Source: Homarus americanus (Eukaryota > Arthropoda > Malacostraca > Decapoda > Nephropidae). From it: 64,000 nt of DNA. The stretch lies in contig NW_024732238.1 of assembly GCF_018991925.1 (NCBI RefSeq), positions 7,618,623 through 7,682,622 on the forward strand, in the 5' to 3' direction. Shown in pieces: positions 47,779 through 59,260 of this stretch. Every line of letters begins with the position of its first letter. The first letter of the stretch is position 1. The translations under genes and the position numbers were made by a program. Below the pieces are notes generated by a model. That model saw only the letters and a program-made list of their open reading frames with translations, did no database searches and was not told the origin of the DNA.

Positions 47779-48339
47779 CTCGTCTTCATAATCTCGCCCC
47801 CACTACACATTCACTTCCTCTACACGCAGGTGGTCGACGCAATTTGTGACGCGATTTATCTAACTTGGGATGACGTGAGTAGGCTGAGCAGAGGTGATTA
47901 GGTTAAACTGGGGGTTATTGATAATTGGTGGCAGTTTAAGTGAGATGCTGTATATTTATTTATTTATGGGAGGTGGAGGTAATTTATATTCGACAGTTTG
48001 GGTAGTTAGGGTGGTATAATAGGGTAGTTATTATTATTTATAGTAACGTTACCTGTTATCATGATTGCATTTTTTTCTTCAATATTTAGATTAGATAATT
48101 TGAGAGATACGAGAATAAATCTAGGTAAGGCCAGGTTAATATAATCAGTTTCTACCTTTATGTTGTAGTAGTTAATTTAAACAGGTAACTACACTGTAAG
48201 GTCTTCATAAAGGCACTATGTTTGAGAGAATAACAGGGAGGATACTTAGCTTACAATTAGGTACAGAGTTTTGTCAATTTACTGTACATATTTTTCTTCA
48301 CTCAACACCTAACCCCACAACAAAATGTTACCAGGCAGC

Positions 48340-48680
48340 CGCTCACCGCCAAGTGTTTCCCCACAACCCGTCACTTTGCTTTCCTAAATACTCCCCCGGG
48401 TCGTCAGTAGTGGTCGAACGACTCTCCCGCCGCGTCTGGTTTTCGGGTGTCCCCCCCAACATGGCGGCAGGGGCGAGCAAGACTACATAAACAGCGATGC
48501 ATGCCAGACTGAGGGTGGGTGGCTGTCACCCCGAGCGCTTACCTCACACCCTGTCACCGACACCAGCGCCCAGAAATAGGTGCTACCTCCCTTTCCTCCT
48601 CCCACAGAGAGAAAAGTAGTAGTAGTGTCTGTCACTCGCATGGCCCACTCTACACACCATCCAACACACTTAACAGGTGA
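48340..48680. promoter_or_regulatory. CpG-richer candidate promoter / first-exon region
   Basis: It contains a YY1-type element AACATGGCGGCAG (48458-48470) in GC-rich sequence. On the minus strand there are two donor-like sites, GAG|GTAAGC (exon side at 48543) and GGCG|GTGAGC (exon side at about 48352). A minus-strand transcript starting here could carry a 5' non-coding exon of Sin3A, which needs one. This is inference: no transcript evidence is visible. Confidence 0.25.
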
Positions 48681-48695
48681 GCTATAGACGCCCAT

Positions 48696-48791
48696 GGTCA
48701 CCCCACCTGCATATTAGACACCCAAGCTTACTTCACCTGAAGATTAGCCACCCTAACACCTCCCAGGGAGTTAATCTTCATGTGATTCGCC
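48696..48791. mobile_element. Palindromic repeat, partial copy
   Basis: The left arm is complete (CACCTGCATATTAGACACCC, AAGCTTACTTCACCTGAAGA, TTAGCCACCCTAACA). A short right end (GTTAATCTTCATGTGATTCG) is joined to it directly, suggesting an internal deletion. Confidence 0.55.
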
Positions 48792-51374
48792 CAAGATATA
48801 ACAGTGCTCTAGGCCAGCCACTCAGCATGTCAAATCAATTGTCCCTGTTCAGTGGTCTACCCAGTGAGGGAATAACACAAATTAACATCAATGACGAATC
48901 CACTTACTCGCACAGCAGTTACGTCATTCAGCACCAAGTATTCAATTATGGCTCATCCCCCCTCCACGTGGTGAGGCCTCGCTCCAACACTCAAGGTATC
49001 GCCCACAAACTTTAAACACCTTCTCTTTACATATGTATACACCTACCATACACATGTATACCAACCAATTATCCTCGCATGTGTACTGTATACCACCCTC
49101 CCTCACACAAGTGTCCACAAATACAAAAGTTGCAATACCACATACGCAAGAACCCTCTTCATCTCTGACACTCCACCACCACACACTACCTCTACCAAAT
49201 TTTCCACAACGTGACAACTGCCACATATATCCCACCTCCACTTCCACCACGCACAATCACACGCTCCATCCCTCTCTAAGCTAGGCCACACCCTGTCCCT
49301 TCCCACCGCTAGCGACGCACCACTTACACTGCCCGACTGACCTATCAGAAGCGTGGAAGTGATGTTGCACGACACGCCTACATATTACTATTCTAGATTA
49401 AACTATTTTTAACCCGCCGACTCACATGGGGAGAACCTTCCCACACTAAACAGGTGTTCCATCCGTCGATCTCCACACCCAGGAGAGTGCCAGAGGAGGA
49501 GCACAGCTTGATGTAACAACGAGACGGACGTTACAACAATACACCCCGCGTAGTAAAGAGGGTGGTGGTAGCCCGAGGTTACTCCCAGGGCGCACTACAC
49601 CCACCCACCGCCTCACACACCCACCTCCACCATCTCTGATCCTTGACATTTTGTTAGATAAGTTTCCTGTGTGGAGTATCAGAGGAGTGTGTCTGTCTTC
49701 GGGTACACAACAAGGCCTAACAGTTCTTTTATATAGCCTCAGTGAGTTAAAACATATCACCACTACGCTAAAGTTACACGAAAAAGACTTGGGTTTCCAT
49801 CTAGGTAACATGTACCCAGTCCCCAATACTTCCAATGCCGCCAAACAACGCAAGACAGTAAGTGCCATTTCCGTTTAAGAATGAAGTATTATTATAAATG
49901 AGTGCCACCTAACCCCCCACTTTCACACACACACACACACATGCATGCTTACGTTTATTGCATTAGGTGGGTGTGGCGTACGGATGCTGGCTGCGTGGAC
50001 CCACTTCCCTCAGGTGTTCCCAGGTGCCAACATATACCTAACCTACGCACGCCGCACACCCTCATCCACTTTGAACTATGACCACTAGTCCACTACCACC
50101 ACAGGTTAATTCACAGAAGCACATATAAACAAACAAGAACGATTATCCTCTTAATATACAAGATAAACCAAACAAAAAGTAATATATGCTATATATGTTG
50201 ACACAGGTGGGGATGTATCCTGCCTCACACACACACACACACACACACGTCAGGTAAATAACCATGATGTTGCCCAGTAGCTACAATAACACCAACCTAA
50301 CCTAACCACAATGACAAAGCACCACAACTCCCCAGACACGCGTATAGGCCTTAGCCATTGAGTTGGTCACGGTATAATGACCCCAAACGTCGGCTGCTAC
50401 ATATTTACAGTCTGAAGGGGTGTTGTATGAGTAGACCACAGCAGAAGGTTGCACCCCCCCCCCCACACCACCCTCCTATCTATCTTAAAGGGGGTCTGAC
50501 CGGACACACGAGATCCCTGTACAGTACTTCCGCGAACATCATAAAATGTTCCGTCCCTTACCAGTTGTCATAATCCTTCCACTACTGTTCCTTCACACCT
50601 TGCTTAGATAATCGAAGATCTTGGGTACTCGGTCTGCCCACAGTACCCAATACAAGAGAGGATTCCCCAACACAACTAGCAGGGGCATCAACACAACCCA
50701 ATCCAACGTCCTGTCAAAACAATTCCGGGGACAGGTGATAATGGCGGGTTAACACCATGGTAACCGCGCTACACCCGAAGGAGACGCGATGACGAGGAAA
50801 AACAAAGGTGTAGCTACTCAGGTGAAAATATTCCTGACTAGAAATATTGGAGGTGTCAGGTGAGAATTTCGTGGTGGGATTTTTTTTTATAGCCTGTTTT
50901 GTGATTTGAGAAGAGGGGGATGGGAGAGGGGACTTAATCTACCCAGTAACCTGATTCTTACACAGCCTATACACACCCCTACACCTCCTCCCACCGAATG
51001 AATCACTTCCCTCCACACACATCCGGTACCCCATCCCCCTTCCCGCCATTTCCACTAAACACAATGTTCTACTCACACCCCCCACCCCCCCCCCAACACA
51101 GAACAACTTGAGAACGTTCATAATTTCACACCATTTCCACCACCCACCCAGCCAGCCCAGGAAGGAGAGTTGGAGACGAGCTTTTTGCCAGCCACACCAC
51201 CACCACCACCATAGAGTGCATCCCTCATAAAAGACTACGAGAGGTTCCTAAGACGGGAGTTGAGTGAGGTAACCCCTCCCCCTCAAAAAAACCCCACTAG
51301 ATGAACACTGGCGTAAACCCCACCACTGAACACAACCAATCGATATAAAACACGGGACTCTTTTTATCATACAG
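48792..51374. other. Region without a firmly recognised gene
   Basis: Short open stretches with donor-like ends at 48996 and 49858 are discussed in the findings. CA microsatellites lie at about 49926 and 50227. No repeat family or protein family was recognised. Confidence 0.35.
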
Positions 51375-51492
51375 TCCCACCTGAGCATTAGCCACCCCTG
51401 GGGAAATTAAGGTCAAGTGAGGTTAACATGAGAGCGGTTTAATCATCAGGTGAAATAAGGAAGAGGGGGGTGTTTAATCTTCATGTGATTCA
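51375..51492. mobile_element. Palindromic repeat, full copy with shortened left arm
   Basis: It reads CCCACCTGAGCATTAGCCAC, then a degraded middle, then GGTTTAATCATCAGGTGAAA, then GGTGTTTAATCTTCATGTGA. Confidence 0.6.
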
Positions 51493-51681
51493 TTCTTAAA
51501 TTACAATATAATGATGAATCCGTGTATACAAAGTCAACAAAACCATCCCTCCAATACTTAAATAACTAATTACCCCCCAACAGCCTTCTGGGTTAAGGAG
51601 GCCATAAGTATAACTTTTCTTAAACTTAGTAACTTAACCCGCCCCCACCACACACCCCCTCTTTATCAACAATAGAGAATT

Positions 51682-51760
51682 TGGATCACCTGAGGAATAG
51701 ACACCCTAGCTTACTTCACCTGATAATCACCCCCCCACTCATGTTATTTACTGGTTAATC
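51682..51760. mobile_element. Palindromic repeat, left-half copy
   Basis: It reads TTGGATCACCTGAGGAATAG, ACACCCTAGCTTACTTCACC, then TGATAATCACCCC. It lies only 190 bases from the previous copy. Confidence 0.55.
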
Positions 51761-54435
51761 TATTTTGCGTCACCATGGGCGAGGCATGCTTGTGAGTGGG
51801 TGAGTGAGGGGGGGGAGGGGTGGCGTGTGGTTTAGGAACGCGTGAGTGGATGAAAGGGGAGAGGGAGGCACGCGAGGGTGGATGAGAGGAACGTGTAGGT
51901 GCATGAGCGGGGGCACGTGTGGGTGGATGAGAGGGGGAGGGGAGGTACGTGTGGATGGCGGTGAGAGGTGTTGTGACTAGGAGGGACGGGGGGGGGTGCA
52001 GGTGCGGAGCTTACCCACGCACCACGTGAGGGTCACCACAACATTACACCTATAGCAGGAGCCTGAAAATCCCAAACAAACACAAGCATGACGAGAACAG
52101 TTCTATGTTAAGACGACCTAGCTGTTGCCACCTCTCCTTCTCTTCAGGATCAATGGCCACCTCGGAAAAAAAAAACCCGGGCAAGTTCAAGGACGAGCTG
52201 ATTCCAAGTATGAGCACGAGTTATTTACGTATCTGGGAGAACACCTTTCTCCTTATAATTAACCGGTAGGCAGTTACGACACCTAATTGAAGGTTTTTTT
52301 TATAACATCTACACAGGGTGCTTCTCGACTAGCAATACTCTCACGCACTGAAGCAAATGTGATAAGTACTGGTGTAAAGAACAATACTGACGTTGATCGG
52401 TTGTATAAATTGTACCGACAGACATTTTTACGTGTTAAGAGCACAGGTAAAGAATAAATTGTTTTTTTTCCCGAGATTCAATGGTGATTATGAAATTCTC
52501 AAACTGTTATTCAAGTAAGAAGAGATAAGAGGGTTAACTCTTTTTGTCTTTGAATTAAGGCGAATGGTCGATACATCACAGTAATACCACATTCTTATTA
52601 TATATATACGGGAGTCGCTACACACACAAAATAAATAAAAATACCTTGACTAGTAAAAGTTCAAAACTTTCTACACAACCTTTCACGTGATCACTCCTAA
52701 GATGTGGAGGAGTTCGCCATGAAATACCTCTTAAGTGGCGATTCTTGAGACAGTGGACAAAAAACGAGCCCCCCACCACCACCGATGGAGAGATTCGCCA
52801 GTGGTCTAGTCGAGAGGAATGAACCAACAAAAACACAGACATGCACCCAATACACGAAGGCTGATGAGCTACAGTATACAAGACACCAGGAACTCCACCA
52901 CCCCCCCCCCACACTATCCCCTCCTCCAGGAACACCTACACTACCCCTCCCACCATCAGGAACCCCCACACACCACCCCCTCCTTGCAGAATGTGGAAGA
53001 GACGAGGAAACATAAAGTGACGAAAAAATAGGCGAGACGCAGATAAGAGAAATATTCACGTGCCAAGATTATGACCACAGAAAAATATAATAGAAAATGA
53101 GAAGAAAGTGACAGGAGAGAGCAGAAGATTAAAGGCGAAGGTGTAAAACAAATAAAAAGTTGACCCACGTGTAACAAGGAGATAAAACTCATGAAAGCAA
53201 AGAGGAGAAAACCATAAAAAAGAGAGAAAAGCGATGAAGGGGAGACAGAGTTGTGGATTACGAGAGGCGGGACAAGAGGGGAAGAGGAAGCACCGCGAGA
53301 AGGGTGTATTAGGCAGCCATAATCTCCCTCTCCTCAACAACACACAGGAACCAGTTGACGAGTCCTTGAGAGTCATTAACATAATTAAAAATGAAATATA
53401 TTAAAAATAGATTCGACAAGATCTAATAAACGTCATATATTCACGAGCTATGATACAAAAAAATATAAATCAGTCACAATAAACCTGTACTCCATAACCA
53501 CGTCTGCTTAAGGTGTAGACTAAGATTTCTTTGTTGGCAGCAGTAAAGAGGGATCTGGTAGCATGACCACCCAGGTTACTTGACGATAACAAACGGAACA
53601 CAAACTACCTGTATATTACATTTTCTATAGCCGACTGTATAACACTTTTCAAGGGTGGACTGTAACAAATCTTACCAATGTTTAAAAACAAAATGTTAGC
53701 AACACCCCGCCAGTGTAAACCATTAAACCCCAACTAAATGGCCCAATACACCAGAAAAACAAGAAAGCTTACGAAACACAGCAACTGGCAACTGGTGACA
53801 TAGCTGTACGTACGCTCACAATTCAACTTTCCCTACGATAGTGTGTGTGTGTGTGTGTGTGTGTGCTCTTTTCTCTCGTGCCTCGTCAATGAACGTGGAA
53901 ACCCGGGGTTGTTATCTAACATCTCCGCACTACCTGTCCTTCCTCTCACTATAACCAGTGTGCACGGGGATGATCGACACTACATGGCCATTCAACTCGA
54001 GGTAAACAACGAAACTGATCCCTCGTAGATATTAAAAGCCCAAGTGAAATTTCTCACCTAACCTAACAGCAAATCAATACTACACCTTCAACGAGGAGAC
54101 TGTTCCTTCTCTAGAAACTCCCTGCCGTTGGTCCACCAGATTGCATTTCCCACCTTGGCCCAGATACCATTTTTCTTGCCACCCCAGCCATCCAGCAGCG
54201 TCCCGTTCACCCCCTTCCTCTGGGCCCCGGGGTCTTACGTCAGTGTCGGGGGCAGACGGTCTGGCCTCTCTACTCACCCGCTCGCCCGTGTTTACCTTAC
54301 TCGCCCTCCTGGATCCCACGCGTCACACCAACAGACGAGTGGTTATTCCTTTTATCCCGCCACAACAAAACTTTTTACTCACTGTCCAACCAACCTTTGC
54401 GAAAAAAAAATACAGTATATACCTTTAACGACAAC
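51761..54435. other. Region without a firmly recognised gene
   Basis: G-rich sequence (51800-52000), a possible short exon beginning MATSEKKNPGKF near 52153 and a GT microsatellite (53842-53866). Candidate short coding stretches are treated in the findings. Confidence 0.35.
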
Positions 54436-54522
54436 GGATCACGTTTAGATGAGGCACCCCAGCTTATTTCACGTGACAAAGAAAACCCCTTAACCTTACT
54501 CTCTCCAGGTATAGTGTAGAGT
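54436..54522. mobile_element. Palindromic repeat, left-half copy
   Basis: It reads GGATCACGTTTAGATGAGGC, then ACCCCAGCTTATTTCACGTG, then CCTTAACCTTA and an AGGTATAG block. Confidence 0.5.
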
Positions 54523-54889
54523 TAAGGGTCCGAAACATCAGGATCTTCGACAGTGGATAAAACAACACTAACCAAACTAAACCATCAAAATCCTTAGCTT
54601 AGATTGTCTTGTATCATTACCAGTGCGACAAGATAAAACAGCCTTTCCGGTCCTCCTACCTACCGACAGTATCCACACAGGTAATCAACTCTCACTCGAC
54701 GACAACGCCTCCCCCCCTCCCCACCCCACTGGCCGAACACGACAACAGGAGTTTAATAACCATACCATAAAATTCTAATCAATACCGTTCTTCACCGCAA
54801 CATAATACTGTACAACCTTCCCTGTTTCAACCCTTCGTTAGAGCACTTCCGATTATCAACCCCCCCACACACACACAACAACTTCAGGT

Positions 54890-55690
54890 ACCATGGCACC
54901 TCCCCAGTGTCCTCCAACACCCAAGCACCTCCCAGTGTCCTCACAACACCCCCAGCACCTCCCCAGTGTCCTCCAGTGTCCTCCACAACACCCCCAGCAC
55001 CTCCCCAGTGTCCCCACAACACCCTCAGCACCTCCCCAGTGTCCTCCACCCAAGCACCTCCCCCAGTGTCCTCCACACCCCCCAGCACCTCCCCAGTGTC
55101 CTCCCTCAGCACCTCCCAGTGTCCTCCAACACCCACACCTCCCCAGTGTCCTCAGTCCCAGTGTCCTCCAACACCTCCACACCTCCCCAGTGTCCTCCAA
55201 CACCTCCCCTCCCCAATGTCCTCCACACCCAGCACCTCCCCAGTGTCCTCACAACACCCCAACACCTCCCAGTGTCCTCCGCACCTCCCCAATGCCCTCA
55301 CAACACCCAGCACCTCCCCAGTGTCCTCACACCCCCAACACCTCCCCAGTGTCCTCACAACAGCACCTCCCCAGTGTCCTCCCCACACCTCCCCAATGTC
55401 CTCCCACCCAGCACCTCCCCAGTGTCCTCACAACACCCCAACACCTCCCCAGTGTCAACGCCTCCCAAGTGTCCTCCCACAACCCCCCAGCACCTTCCAG
55501 TGTCCTCCCAGCACCTTCCCAGTGTCCTCCTGCACCTTCCCAGTGTCCTCACAACACCCCCAGCACCTCCCAGTGTCCTCCTCCCCCAAGCACCCCCAGC
55601 ACCTCCCCAGTGTCCTCACAACACCCCCCAGCACCTCCCCAGTGTCCTCACAACACCCCCCAGCACCTCCCCAGTGTCCTCACAACTCCT
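54890..55690. repeat. C-rich minisatellite, ~31-bp unit
   Basis: The unit is CCCCAGTGTCCTCACAACAC plus CCCCAGCACCT, repeated with truncations about 25-30 times over 800 bases. The plus strand is C-rich, the opposite strand bias to the arrays at 19-31 kb and 46 kb. The Pro/Ser/Gln-rich frames in all three plus frames are repeat artefacts. Confidence 0.95.
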
Positions 55691-56776
55691 ATTATGTAAC
55701 ATTTTTAATATTATTCTGCACAACCATTCCCCAAGGTGTTCCTACACAGCTTAAACGTCATCACAACCACTCAGCCCAGGTTCACTGTCCTAACCCAGCC
55801 TCGGGTATCAGTCCTGTGGCTCTGGGTTCGGCAGACGTCCCAGCTGGAGTGTGCTCATGCATCACAAATCAGTCAAGTCACCTGGGCTGCGCGTCACTGA
55901 CATAGCCATCTTCTTTCCTGAATTAACGCTAACAATAAACCACAAAAAAAGCTTCCTCTCCCACGGCTACCTGCCCGAGGTTAATAATTCGCTAACATAA
56001 CATTCAGCAACATCACCTGAGTAACACACCTACAGTACCTGCCTGCCTGCCTGCCTACCTGGCAACAGATAGATTTACCTTTAAAACCCCGTCTTCGTGG
56101 AGGTGTGTCTTTAAAACCCCTTAAGCCAGACGTCATCTAGGATGCATGGTTAAAAACTTTATCATGACGCATTCCAGAAGACTTTGCTTTAAGACCACTG
56201 TATATGTCATCGAAGTCGTTCCTCTAATCCCCCCTTTGACACGCCGTCCACGAGGTAGTGTGTCTGTCATCATTTCCTCGGTAACCAACTCCTCCACTTT
56301 CCTCCATTTTTCCCGTTCTTCAATAGTGCATATATCCGCCTCCATTAATTCACCCAACACCCCCGTCCCACAGTTTTCCTAATGGGTACATCATTAGTTC
56401 TTTCCCCATGACCTCTTCTCTCTATACATGATCAATCGCGTTCTTTCTCCTCGTTGTCACACCGAGAAGGCTTTTTCCCTCTCCATAACAGCTGTTGCCA
56501 ATCTCTCAACATGAGCTGTTCAAGGGTGGCAGTGACCTACCCGGGAGACGGAATGTCACGCTCTTAATAATGAGTAATGTGAGTGAGACAGTTTTACCCA
56601 ACACCATTAGGGTAATCATGACAGATTATCAATTTATTACACTATAACAGTAATGACAAAAAATAGATGAAATTATGATTAATTCATCAGTAAGGGAAGG
56701 GCAACACCACCAGATAAATTATTATCTGCAGACAAGTATACAAAGGACACTAAATAAGTTAGGCAATTGAACCTTA
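55691..56776. other. Region without a recognised gene
   Basis: A (CCTG)n-like stretch (CTGCCTGCCTGCCTGCCTA, about 56039-56058) and otherwise complex sequence. Short frames are not convincing. Confidence 0.45.
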
Positions 56777-56908
56777 GGATCACTTGATTAGGCATACCAC
56801 CTTACTTCACACCACTAAAACACACTCACGCTACCGAGGGGGAGTCAAGATAGCCTGTTTAAAATCACCAGGTCAAATAAGCTGGGGTGCCTAATCTTCA
56901 GGTGACCG
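56777..56908. mobile_element. Palindromic repeat, full copy
   Basis: It reads GGATCACTTGATTAGGCATA, a degraded middle, then GTTTAAAATCACCAGGTCAA and ATAAGCTGGGGTGCCTAATC, then TTCAGGTGACC. Confidence 0.6.
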
Positions 56909-57340
56909 GACAGAAACTTGCCCACCCGCTGTGAAAGAAATGTTTACAATTCCCCTAAAAATGTCACCAAACCATATTAAACACTTTCATCAGTCGAGTC
57001 TGAATGATCATGAACATTGATCGGTTTGGGAGTCTGAGTTGCCTGTACAGTACAGCATTATACAGCAGCCACCACTCCCATTTCTACCATACGGAGTTCA
57101 CAAAAGCAACCCCTTAGTCTTGATGGCGTTCTTTTATAATGACTTAGTTAATTAATATCAGCTATTTAAAGCCAGTCAAAAAAATCGTTATATACAGTAC
57201 GGCAATCTATAAACATCAGAGCCGGGGGCCAACCTTACACCAACCGGGGTACATCACTACTTAACCGGTGACTGTTAAAAATCAGGTACAAATACTCAAT
57301 AACACAAACATTTACACATCACTTTTAACATTTAGTAAAC

Positions 57341-57467
57341 CACAAGCTTATTTCATGTGATTAAAACACCCTAAGGTTACCTGGAGGGGTTGGGTTAGGT
57401 TAGGTTATCGTCTGCTGTTTTATCATGTGAAGTAAAATAACAATGGTGCCAAATCTTCCGGGTGATC
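57341..57467. mobile_element. Palindromic repeat with TTAGG-type centre
   Basis: It contains CAAGCTTATTTCATGTGATT, AAAACACCCTAAGG, a GGGTTAGGTTAGGTTA centre (about 57392-57406), then TTTATCATGTGAAGTAAAAT and CCAAATCTTCCGGGTGATCG. Confidence 0.6.
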
Positions 57468-57583
57468 GAAAATAAGTTCGTGTCACCAAAAATAAAATGT
57501 CACAATATGGAATCCTGGAAAGACGTGTAGATTCTGGTCGCACTTTCAACGTCACACACAAAACATTTGAATCTGACATTTTA

Positions 57584-57690
57584 AGGATCGCCTCAACATT
57601 AGACACCCTAACATATCTCTCCACAAATTAGCATTAAAATAAGTAATCTCCAGGCGAAATAAACTGGGGTGTTTAATCTTCAGGAGATCC
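57584..57690. mobile_element. Palindromic repeat, shortened full copy
   Basis: It reads GGATCGCCTCAACATTAGAC, then ACCCTAACATATC, then TCTCCAGGCGAAATAAACTG, then GGGTGTTTAATCTTCAGGAG and ATCC. Confidence 0.6.
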
Positions 57691-59155
57691 ATTTTCTTTG
57701 TTTACGTCGGTTCGTTTTGCCTGGTGCGTCAACAAACCACATCCGTCAGACACACGAACCATATGTAACTCATAACTACAACAAAAACACTCGTCTTCTT
57801 CTTTAAGGAGTCTGGTAATCGAATCTTCCGGTAAAATGTCTTCATTGTAACAAAACGCCAAAGAATTGTAACGTTACAATAATATTTTCAGGAAGAATTT
57901 CAAACGGATACAGTCCAATACATTTGCATACGTTCCTTTTATGATTCAGATAAGCATTATAAACATGGCCTTGCCTCGTCAGTATATGATTACCTAAGTG
58001 CATCACATTTCGGTTTGATGGCAGCTCATACGAAAACTGATGAGTAACAACCCTTAGAAATTTTTATAACTGCCTACAATAACCAGATAATTACCTCATC
58101 TAAATTTCTTTCAATAACACTGCAGATTTCACGAGCTTGTGTTGTAGGTGACCTCATCAGTTAGGTCAGCTACAACAACCACTTAACCACCCTTGACGTC
58201 TTTTTTATGGTTTAGTATGTAACATATTCGAGATTTAAAGTAATCATACTCTAGGCATTCTTTCTATAACCCTAATCAGCCTCAGACCAAACCATTACAT
58301 TCACTCTCCCTCAGACACTAACTACAATCGTCTGCCGTCGAGTAACCCATACCCAATAATGATGAACATTCACGAACAAGTCTACCCGTTCACAGGGGAC
58401 CCAACTGCTTTAGTTGGAAAAGAAAATGGTCTTCCTGCATCACACACATACACACAGTTCATCACTTCACCGTATAAGAAATATTTCCACCACTGTACTT
58501 GAAAAGGTTAACGTACTCAAGAGTCTGAGAAACTTGACATGTTATAAAATCACCCGGTGACATGTACTTTGGTTCCCACACCATGGTCCCCTCCCTCCCA
58601 TACAACTCTACGGCTTTCTCTCGCCAGCTGCTATTACCCACCATAATGCCACTAGGTTTTCCTACTCTAGGACACGAAAATTGCACATGTAGAATAATTC
58701 CACGTCTATTCAGGAAATACACGTTGCTTCCATAAGATGAGTACACCCAACGAGCACTCCTAATGAACACACTGACGTTCGTTACTAACTTCAAGACTTC
58801 AACCACTCTTTCTATCAAGTTTCTTCAACTCCCATGACCTGTCCCTCCTCCTGCAGACAGACAAGAGTCACAGGTAGGTCCGAGTAGAGTAGTGAGCGCG
58901 GTCCTTATCACAACAACAAACTTGGCTGACTCCTTCACTCCCCCGTATGTTATCATAATATCACCCAACCCCTGAGACGACACATTATCCGCCTCCCAAG
59001 TAAGTCACCACGATATTTTTACTAGATCTTCCGCACCACACAGCCCCGCCAGGTCTGCTGACAATTTGTGAGTCACATACAACTGGGTGGTACCTTATAA
59101 GTACAAATATGGGCGTATATAAAGACAGAAAAGGTTTGTATCCCGATCAACTTAC
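57691..59155. other. Region with two unassigned minus-strand open stretches
   Basis: Open stretches at about 57673-57890 and 58462-58830 on the minus strand have ordinary amino-acid composition but no start codon at their head and no family that I recognise. They may be chance or remnants. Confidence 0.3.
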
Positions 59156-59260
59156 CTCCTCGTAAACGATCAGCCGTGGCTTCATTATCCTCGTCTGACG
59201 AAGATTTCAGTCTTGAAATAATCCTCTTAAGAGCCCCTTCAGCTTCAGGCGAGGTGTAAT
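59156..59260 (-). CDS. Probable internal exon of an unidentified minus-strand gene
   Basis: A 105-bp stretch lies between a strong acceptor (CTCCCTCAACTTTTTGGCAG at 59261) and a consensus donor AG|GTAAGT (59155). Only one frame is open. It reads YTSPEAEGALKRIISRLK, then SSSDEDNEATADRLRG, an acidic Ser-rich segment after a short basic helix. It enters after one base of a codon and leaves with one base. The frame stays open upstream (PSVDSSLNFLAD), so a longer exon is possible. I do not recognise the protein. The phase and leading stop in the Sin3A start-codon exon make it unlikely to be a coding exon of Sin3A. Confidence 0.5.

Noticed and set aside
54893..55905. Pro/Ser/Gln-rich mucin-like frames
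   Set aside because: All three plus frames are open because the 31-bp unit lacks stops; no signal peptide or flanking exon.
57673..57861. Minus frame with CYNEDILPEDSITRLLKEED
   Set aside because: It ends inside a palindromic repeat copy, has no ATG at its head and no acceptor; treated as chance.
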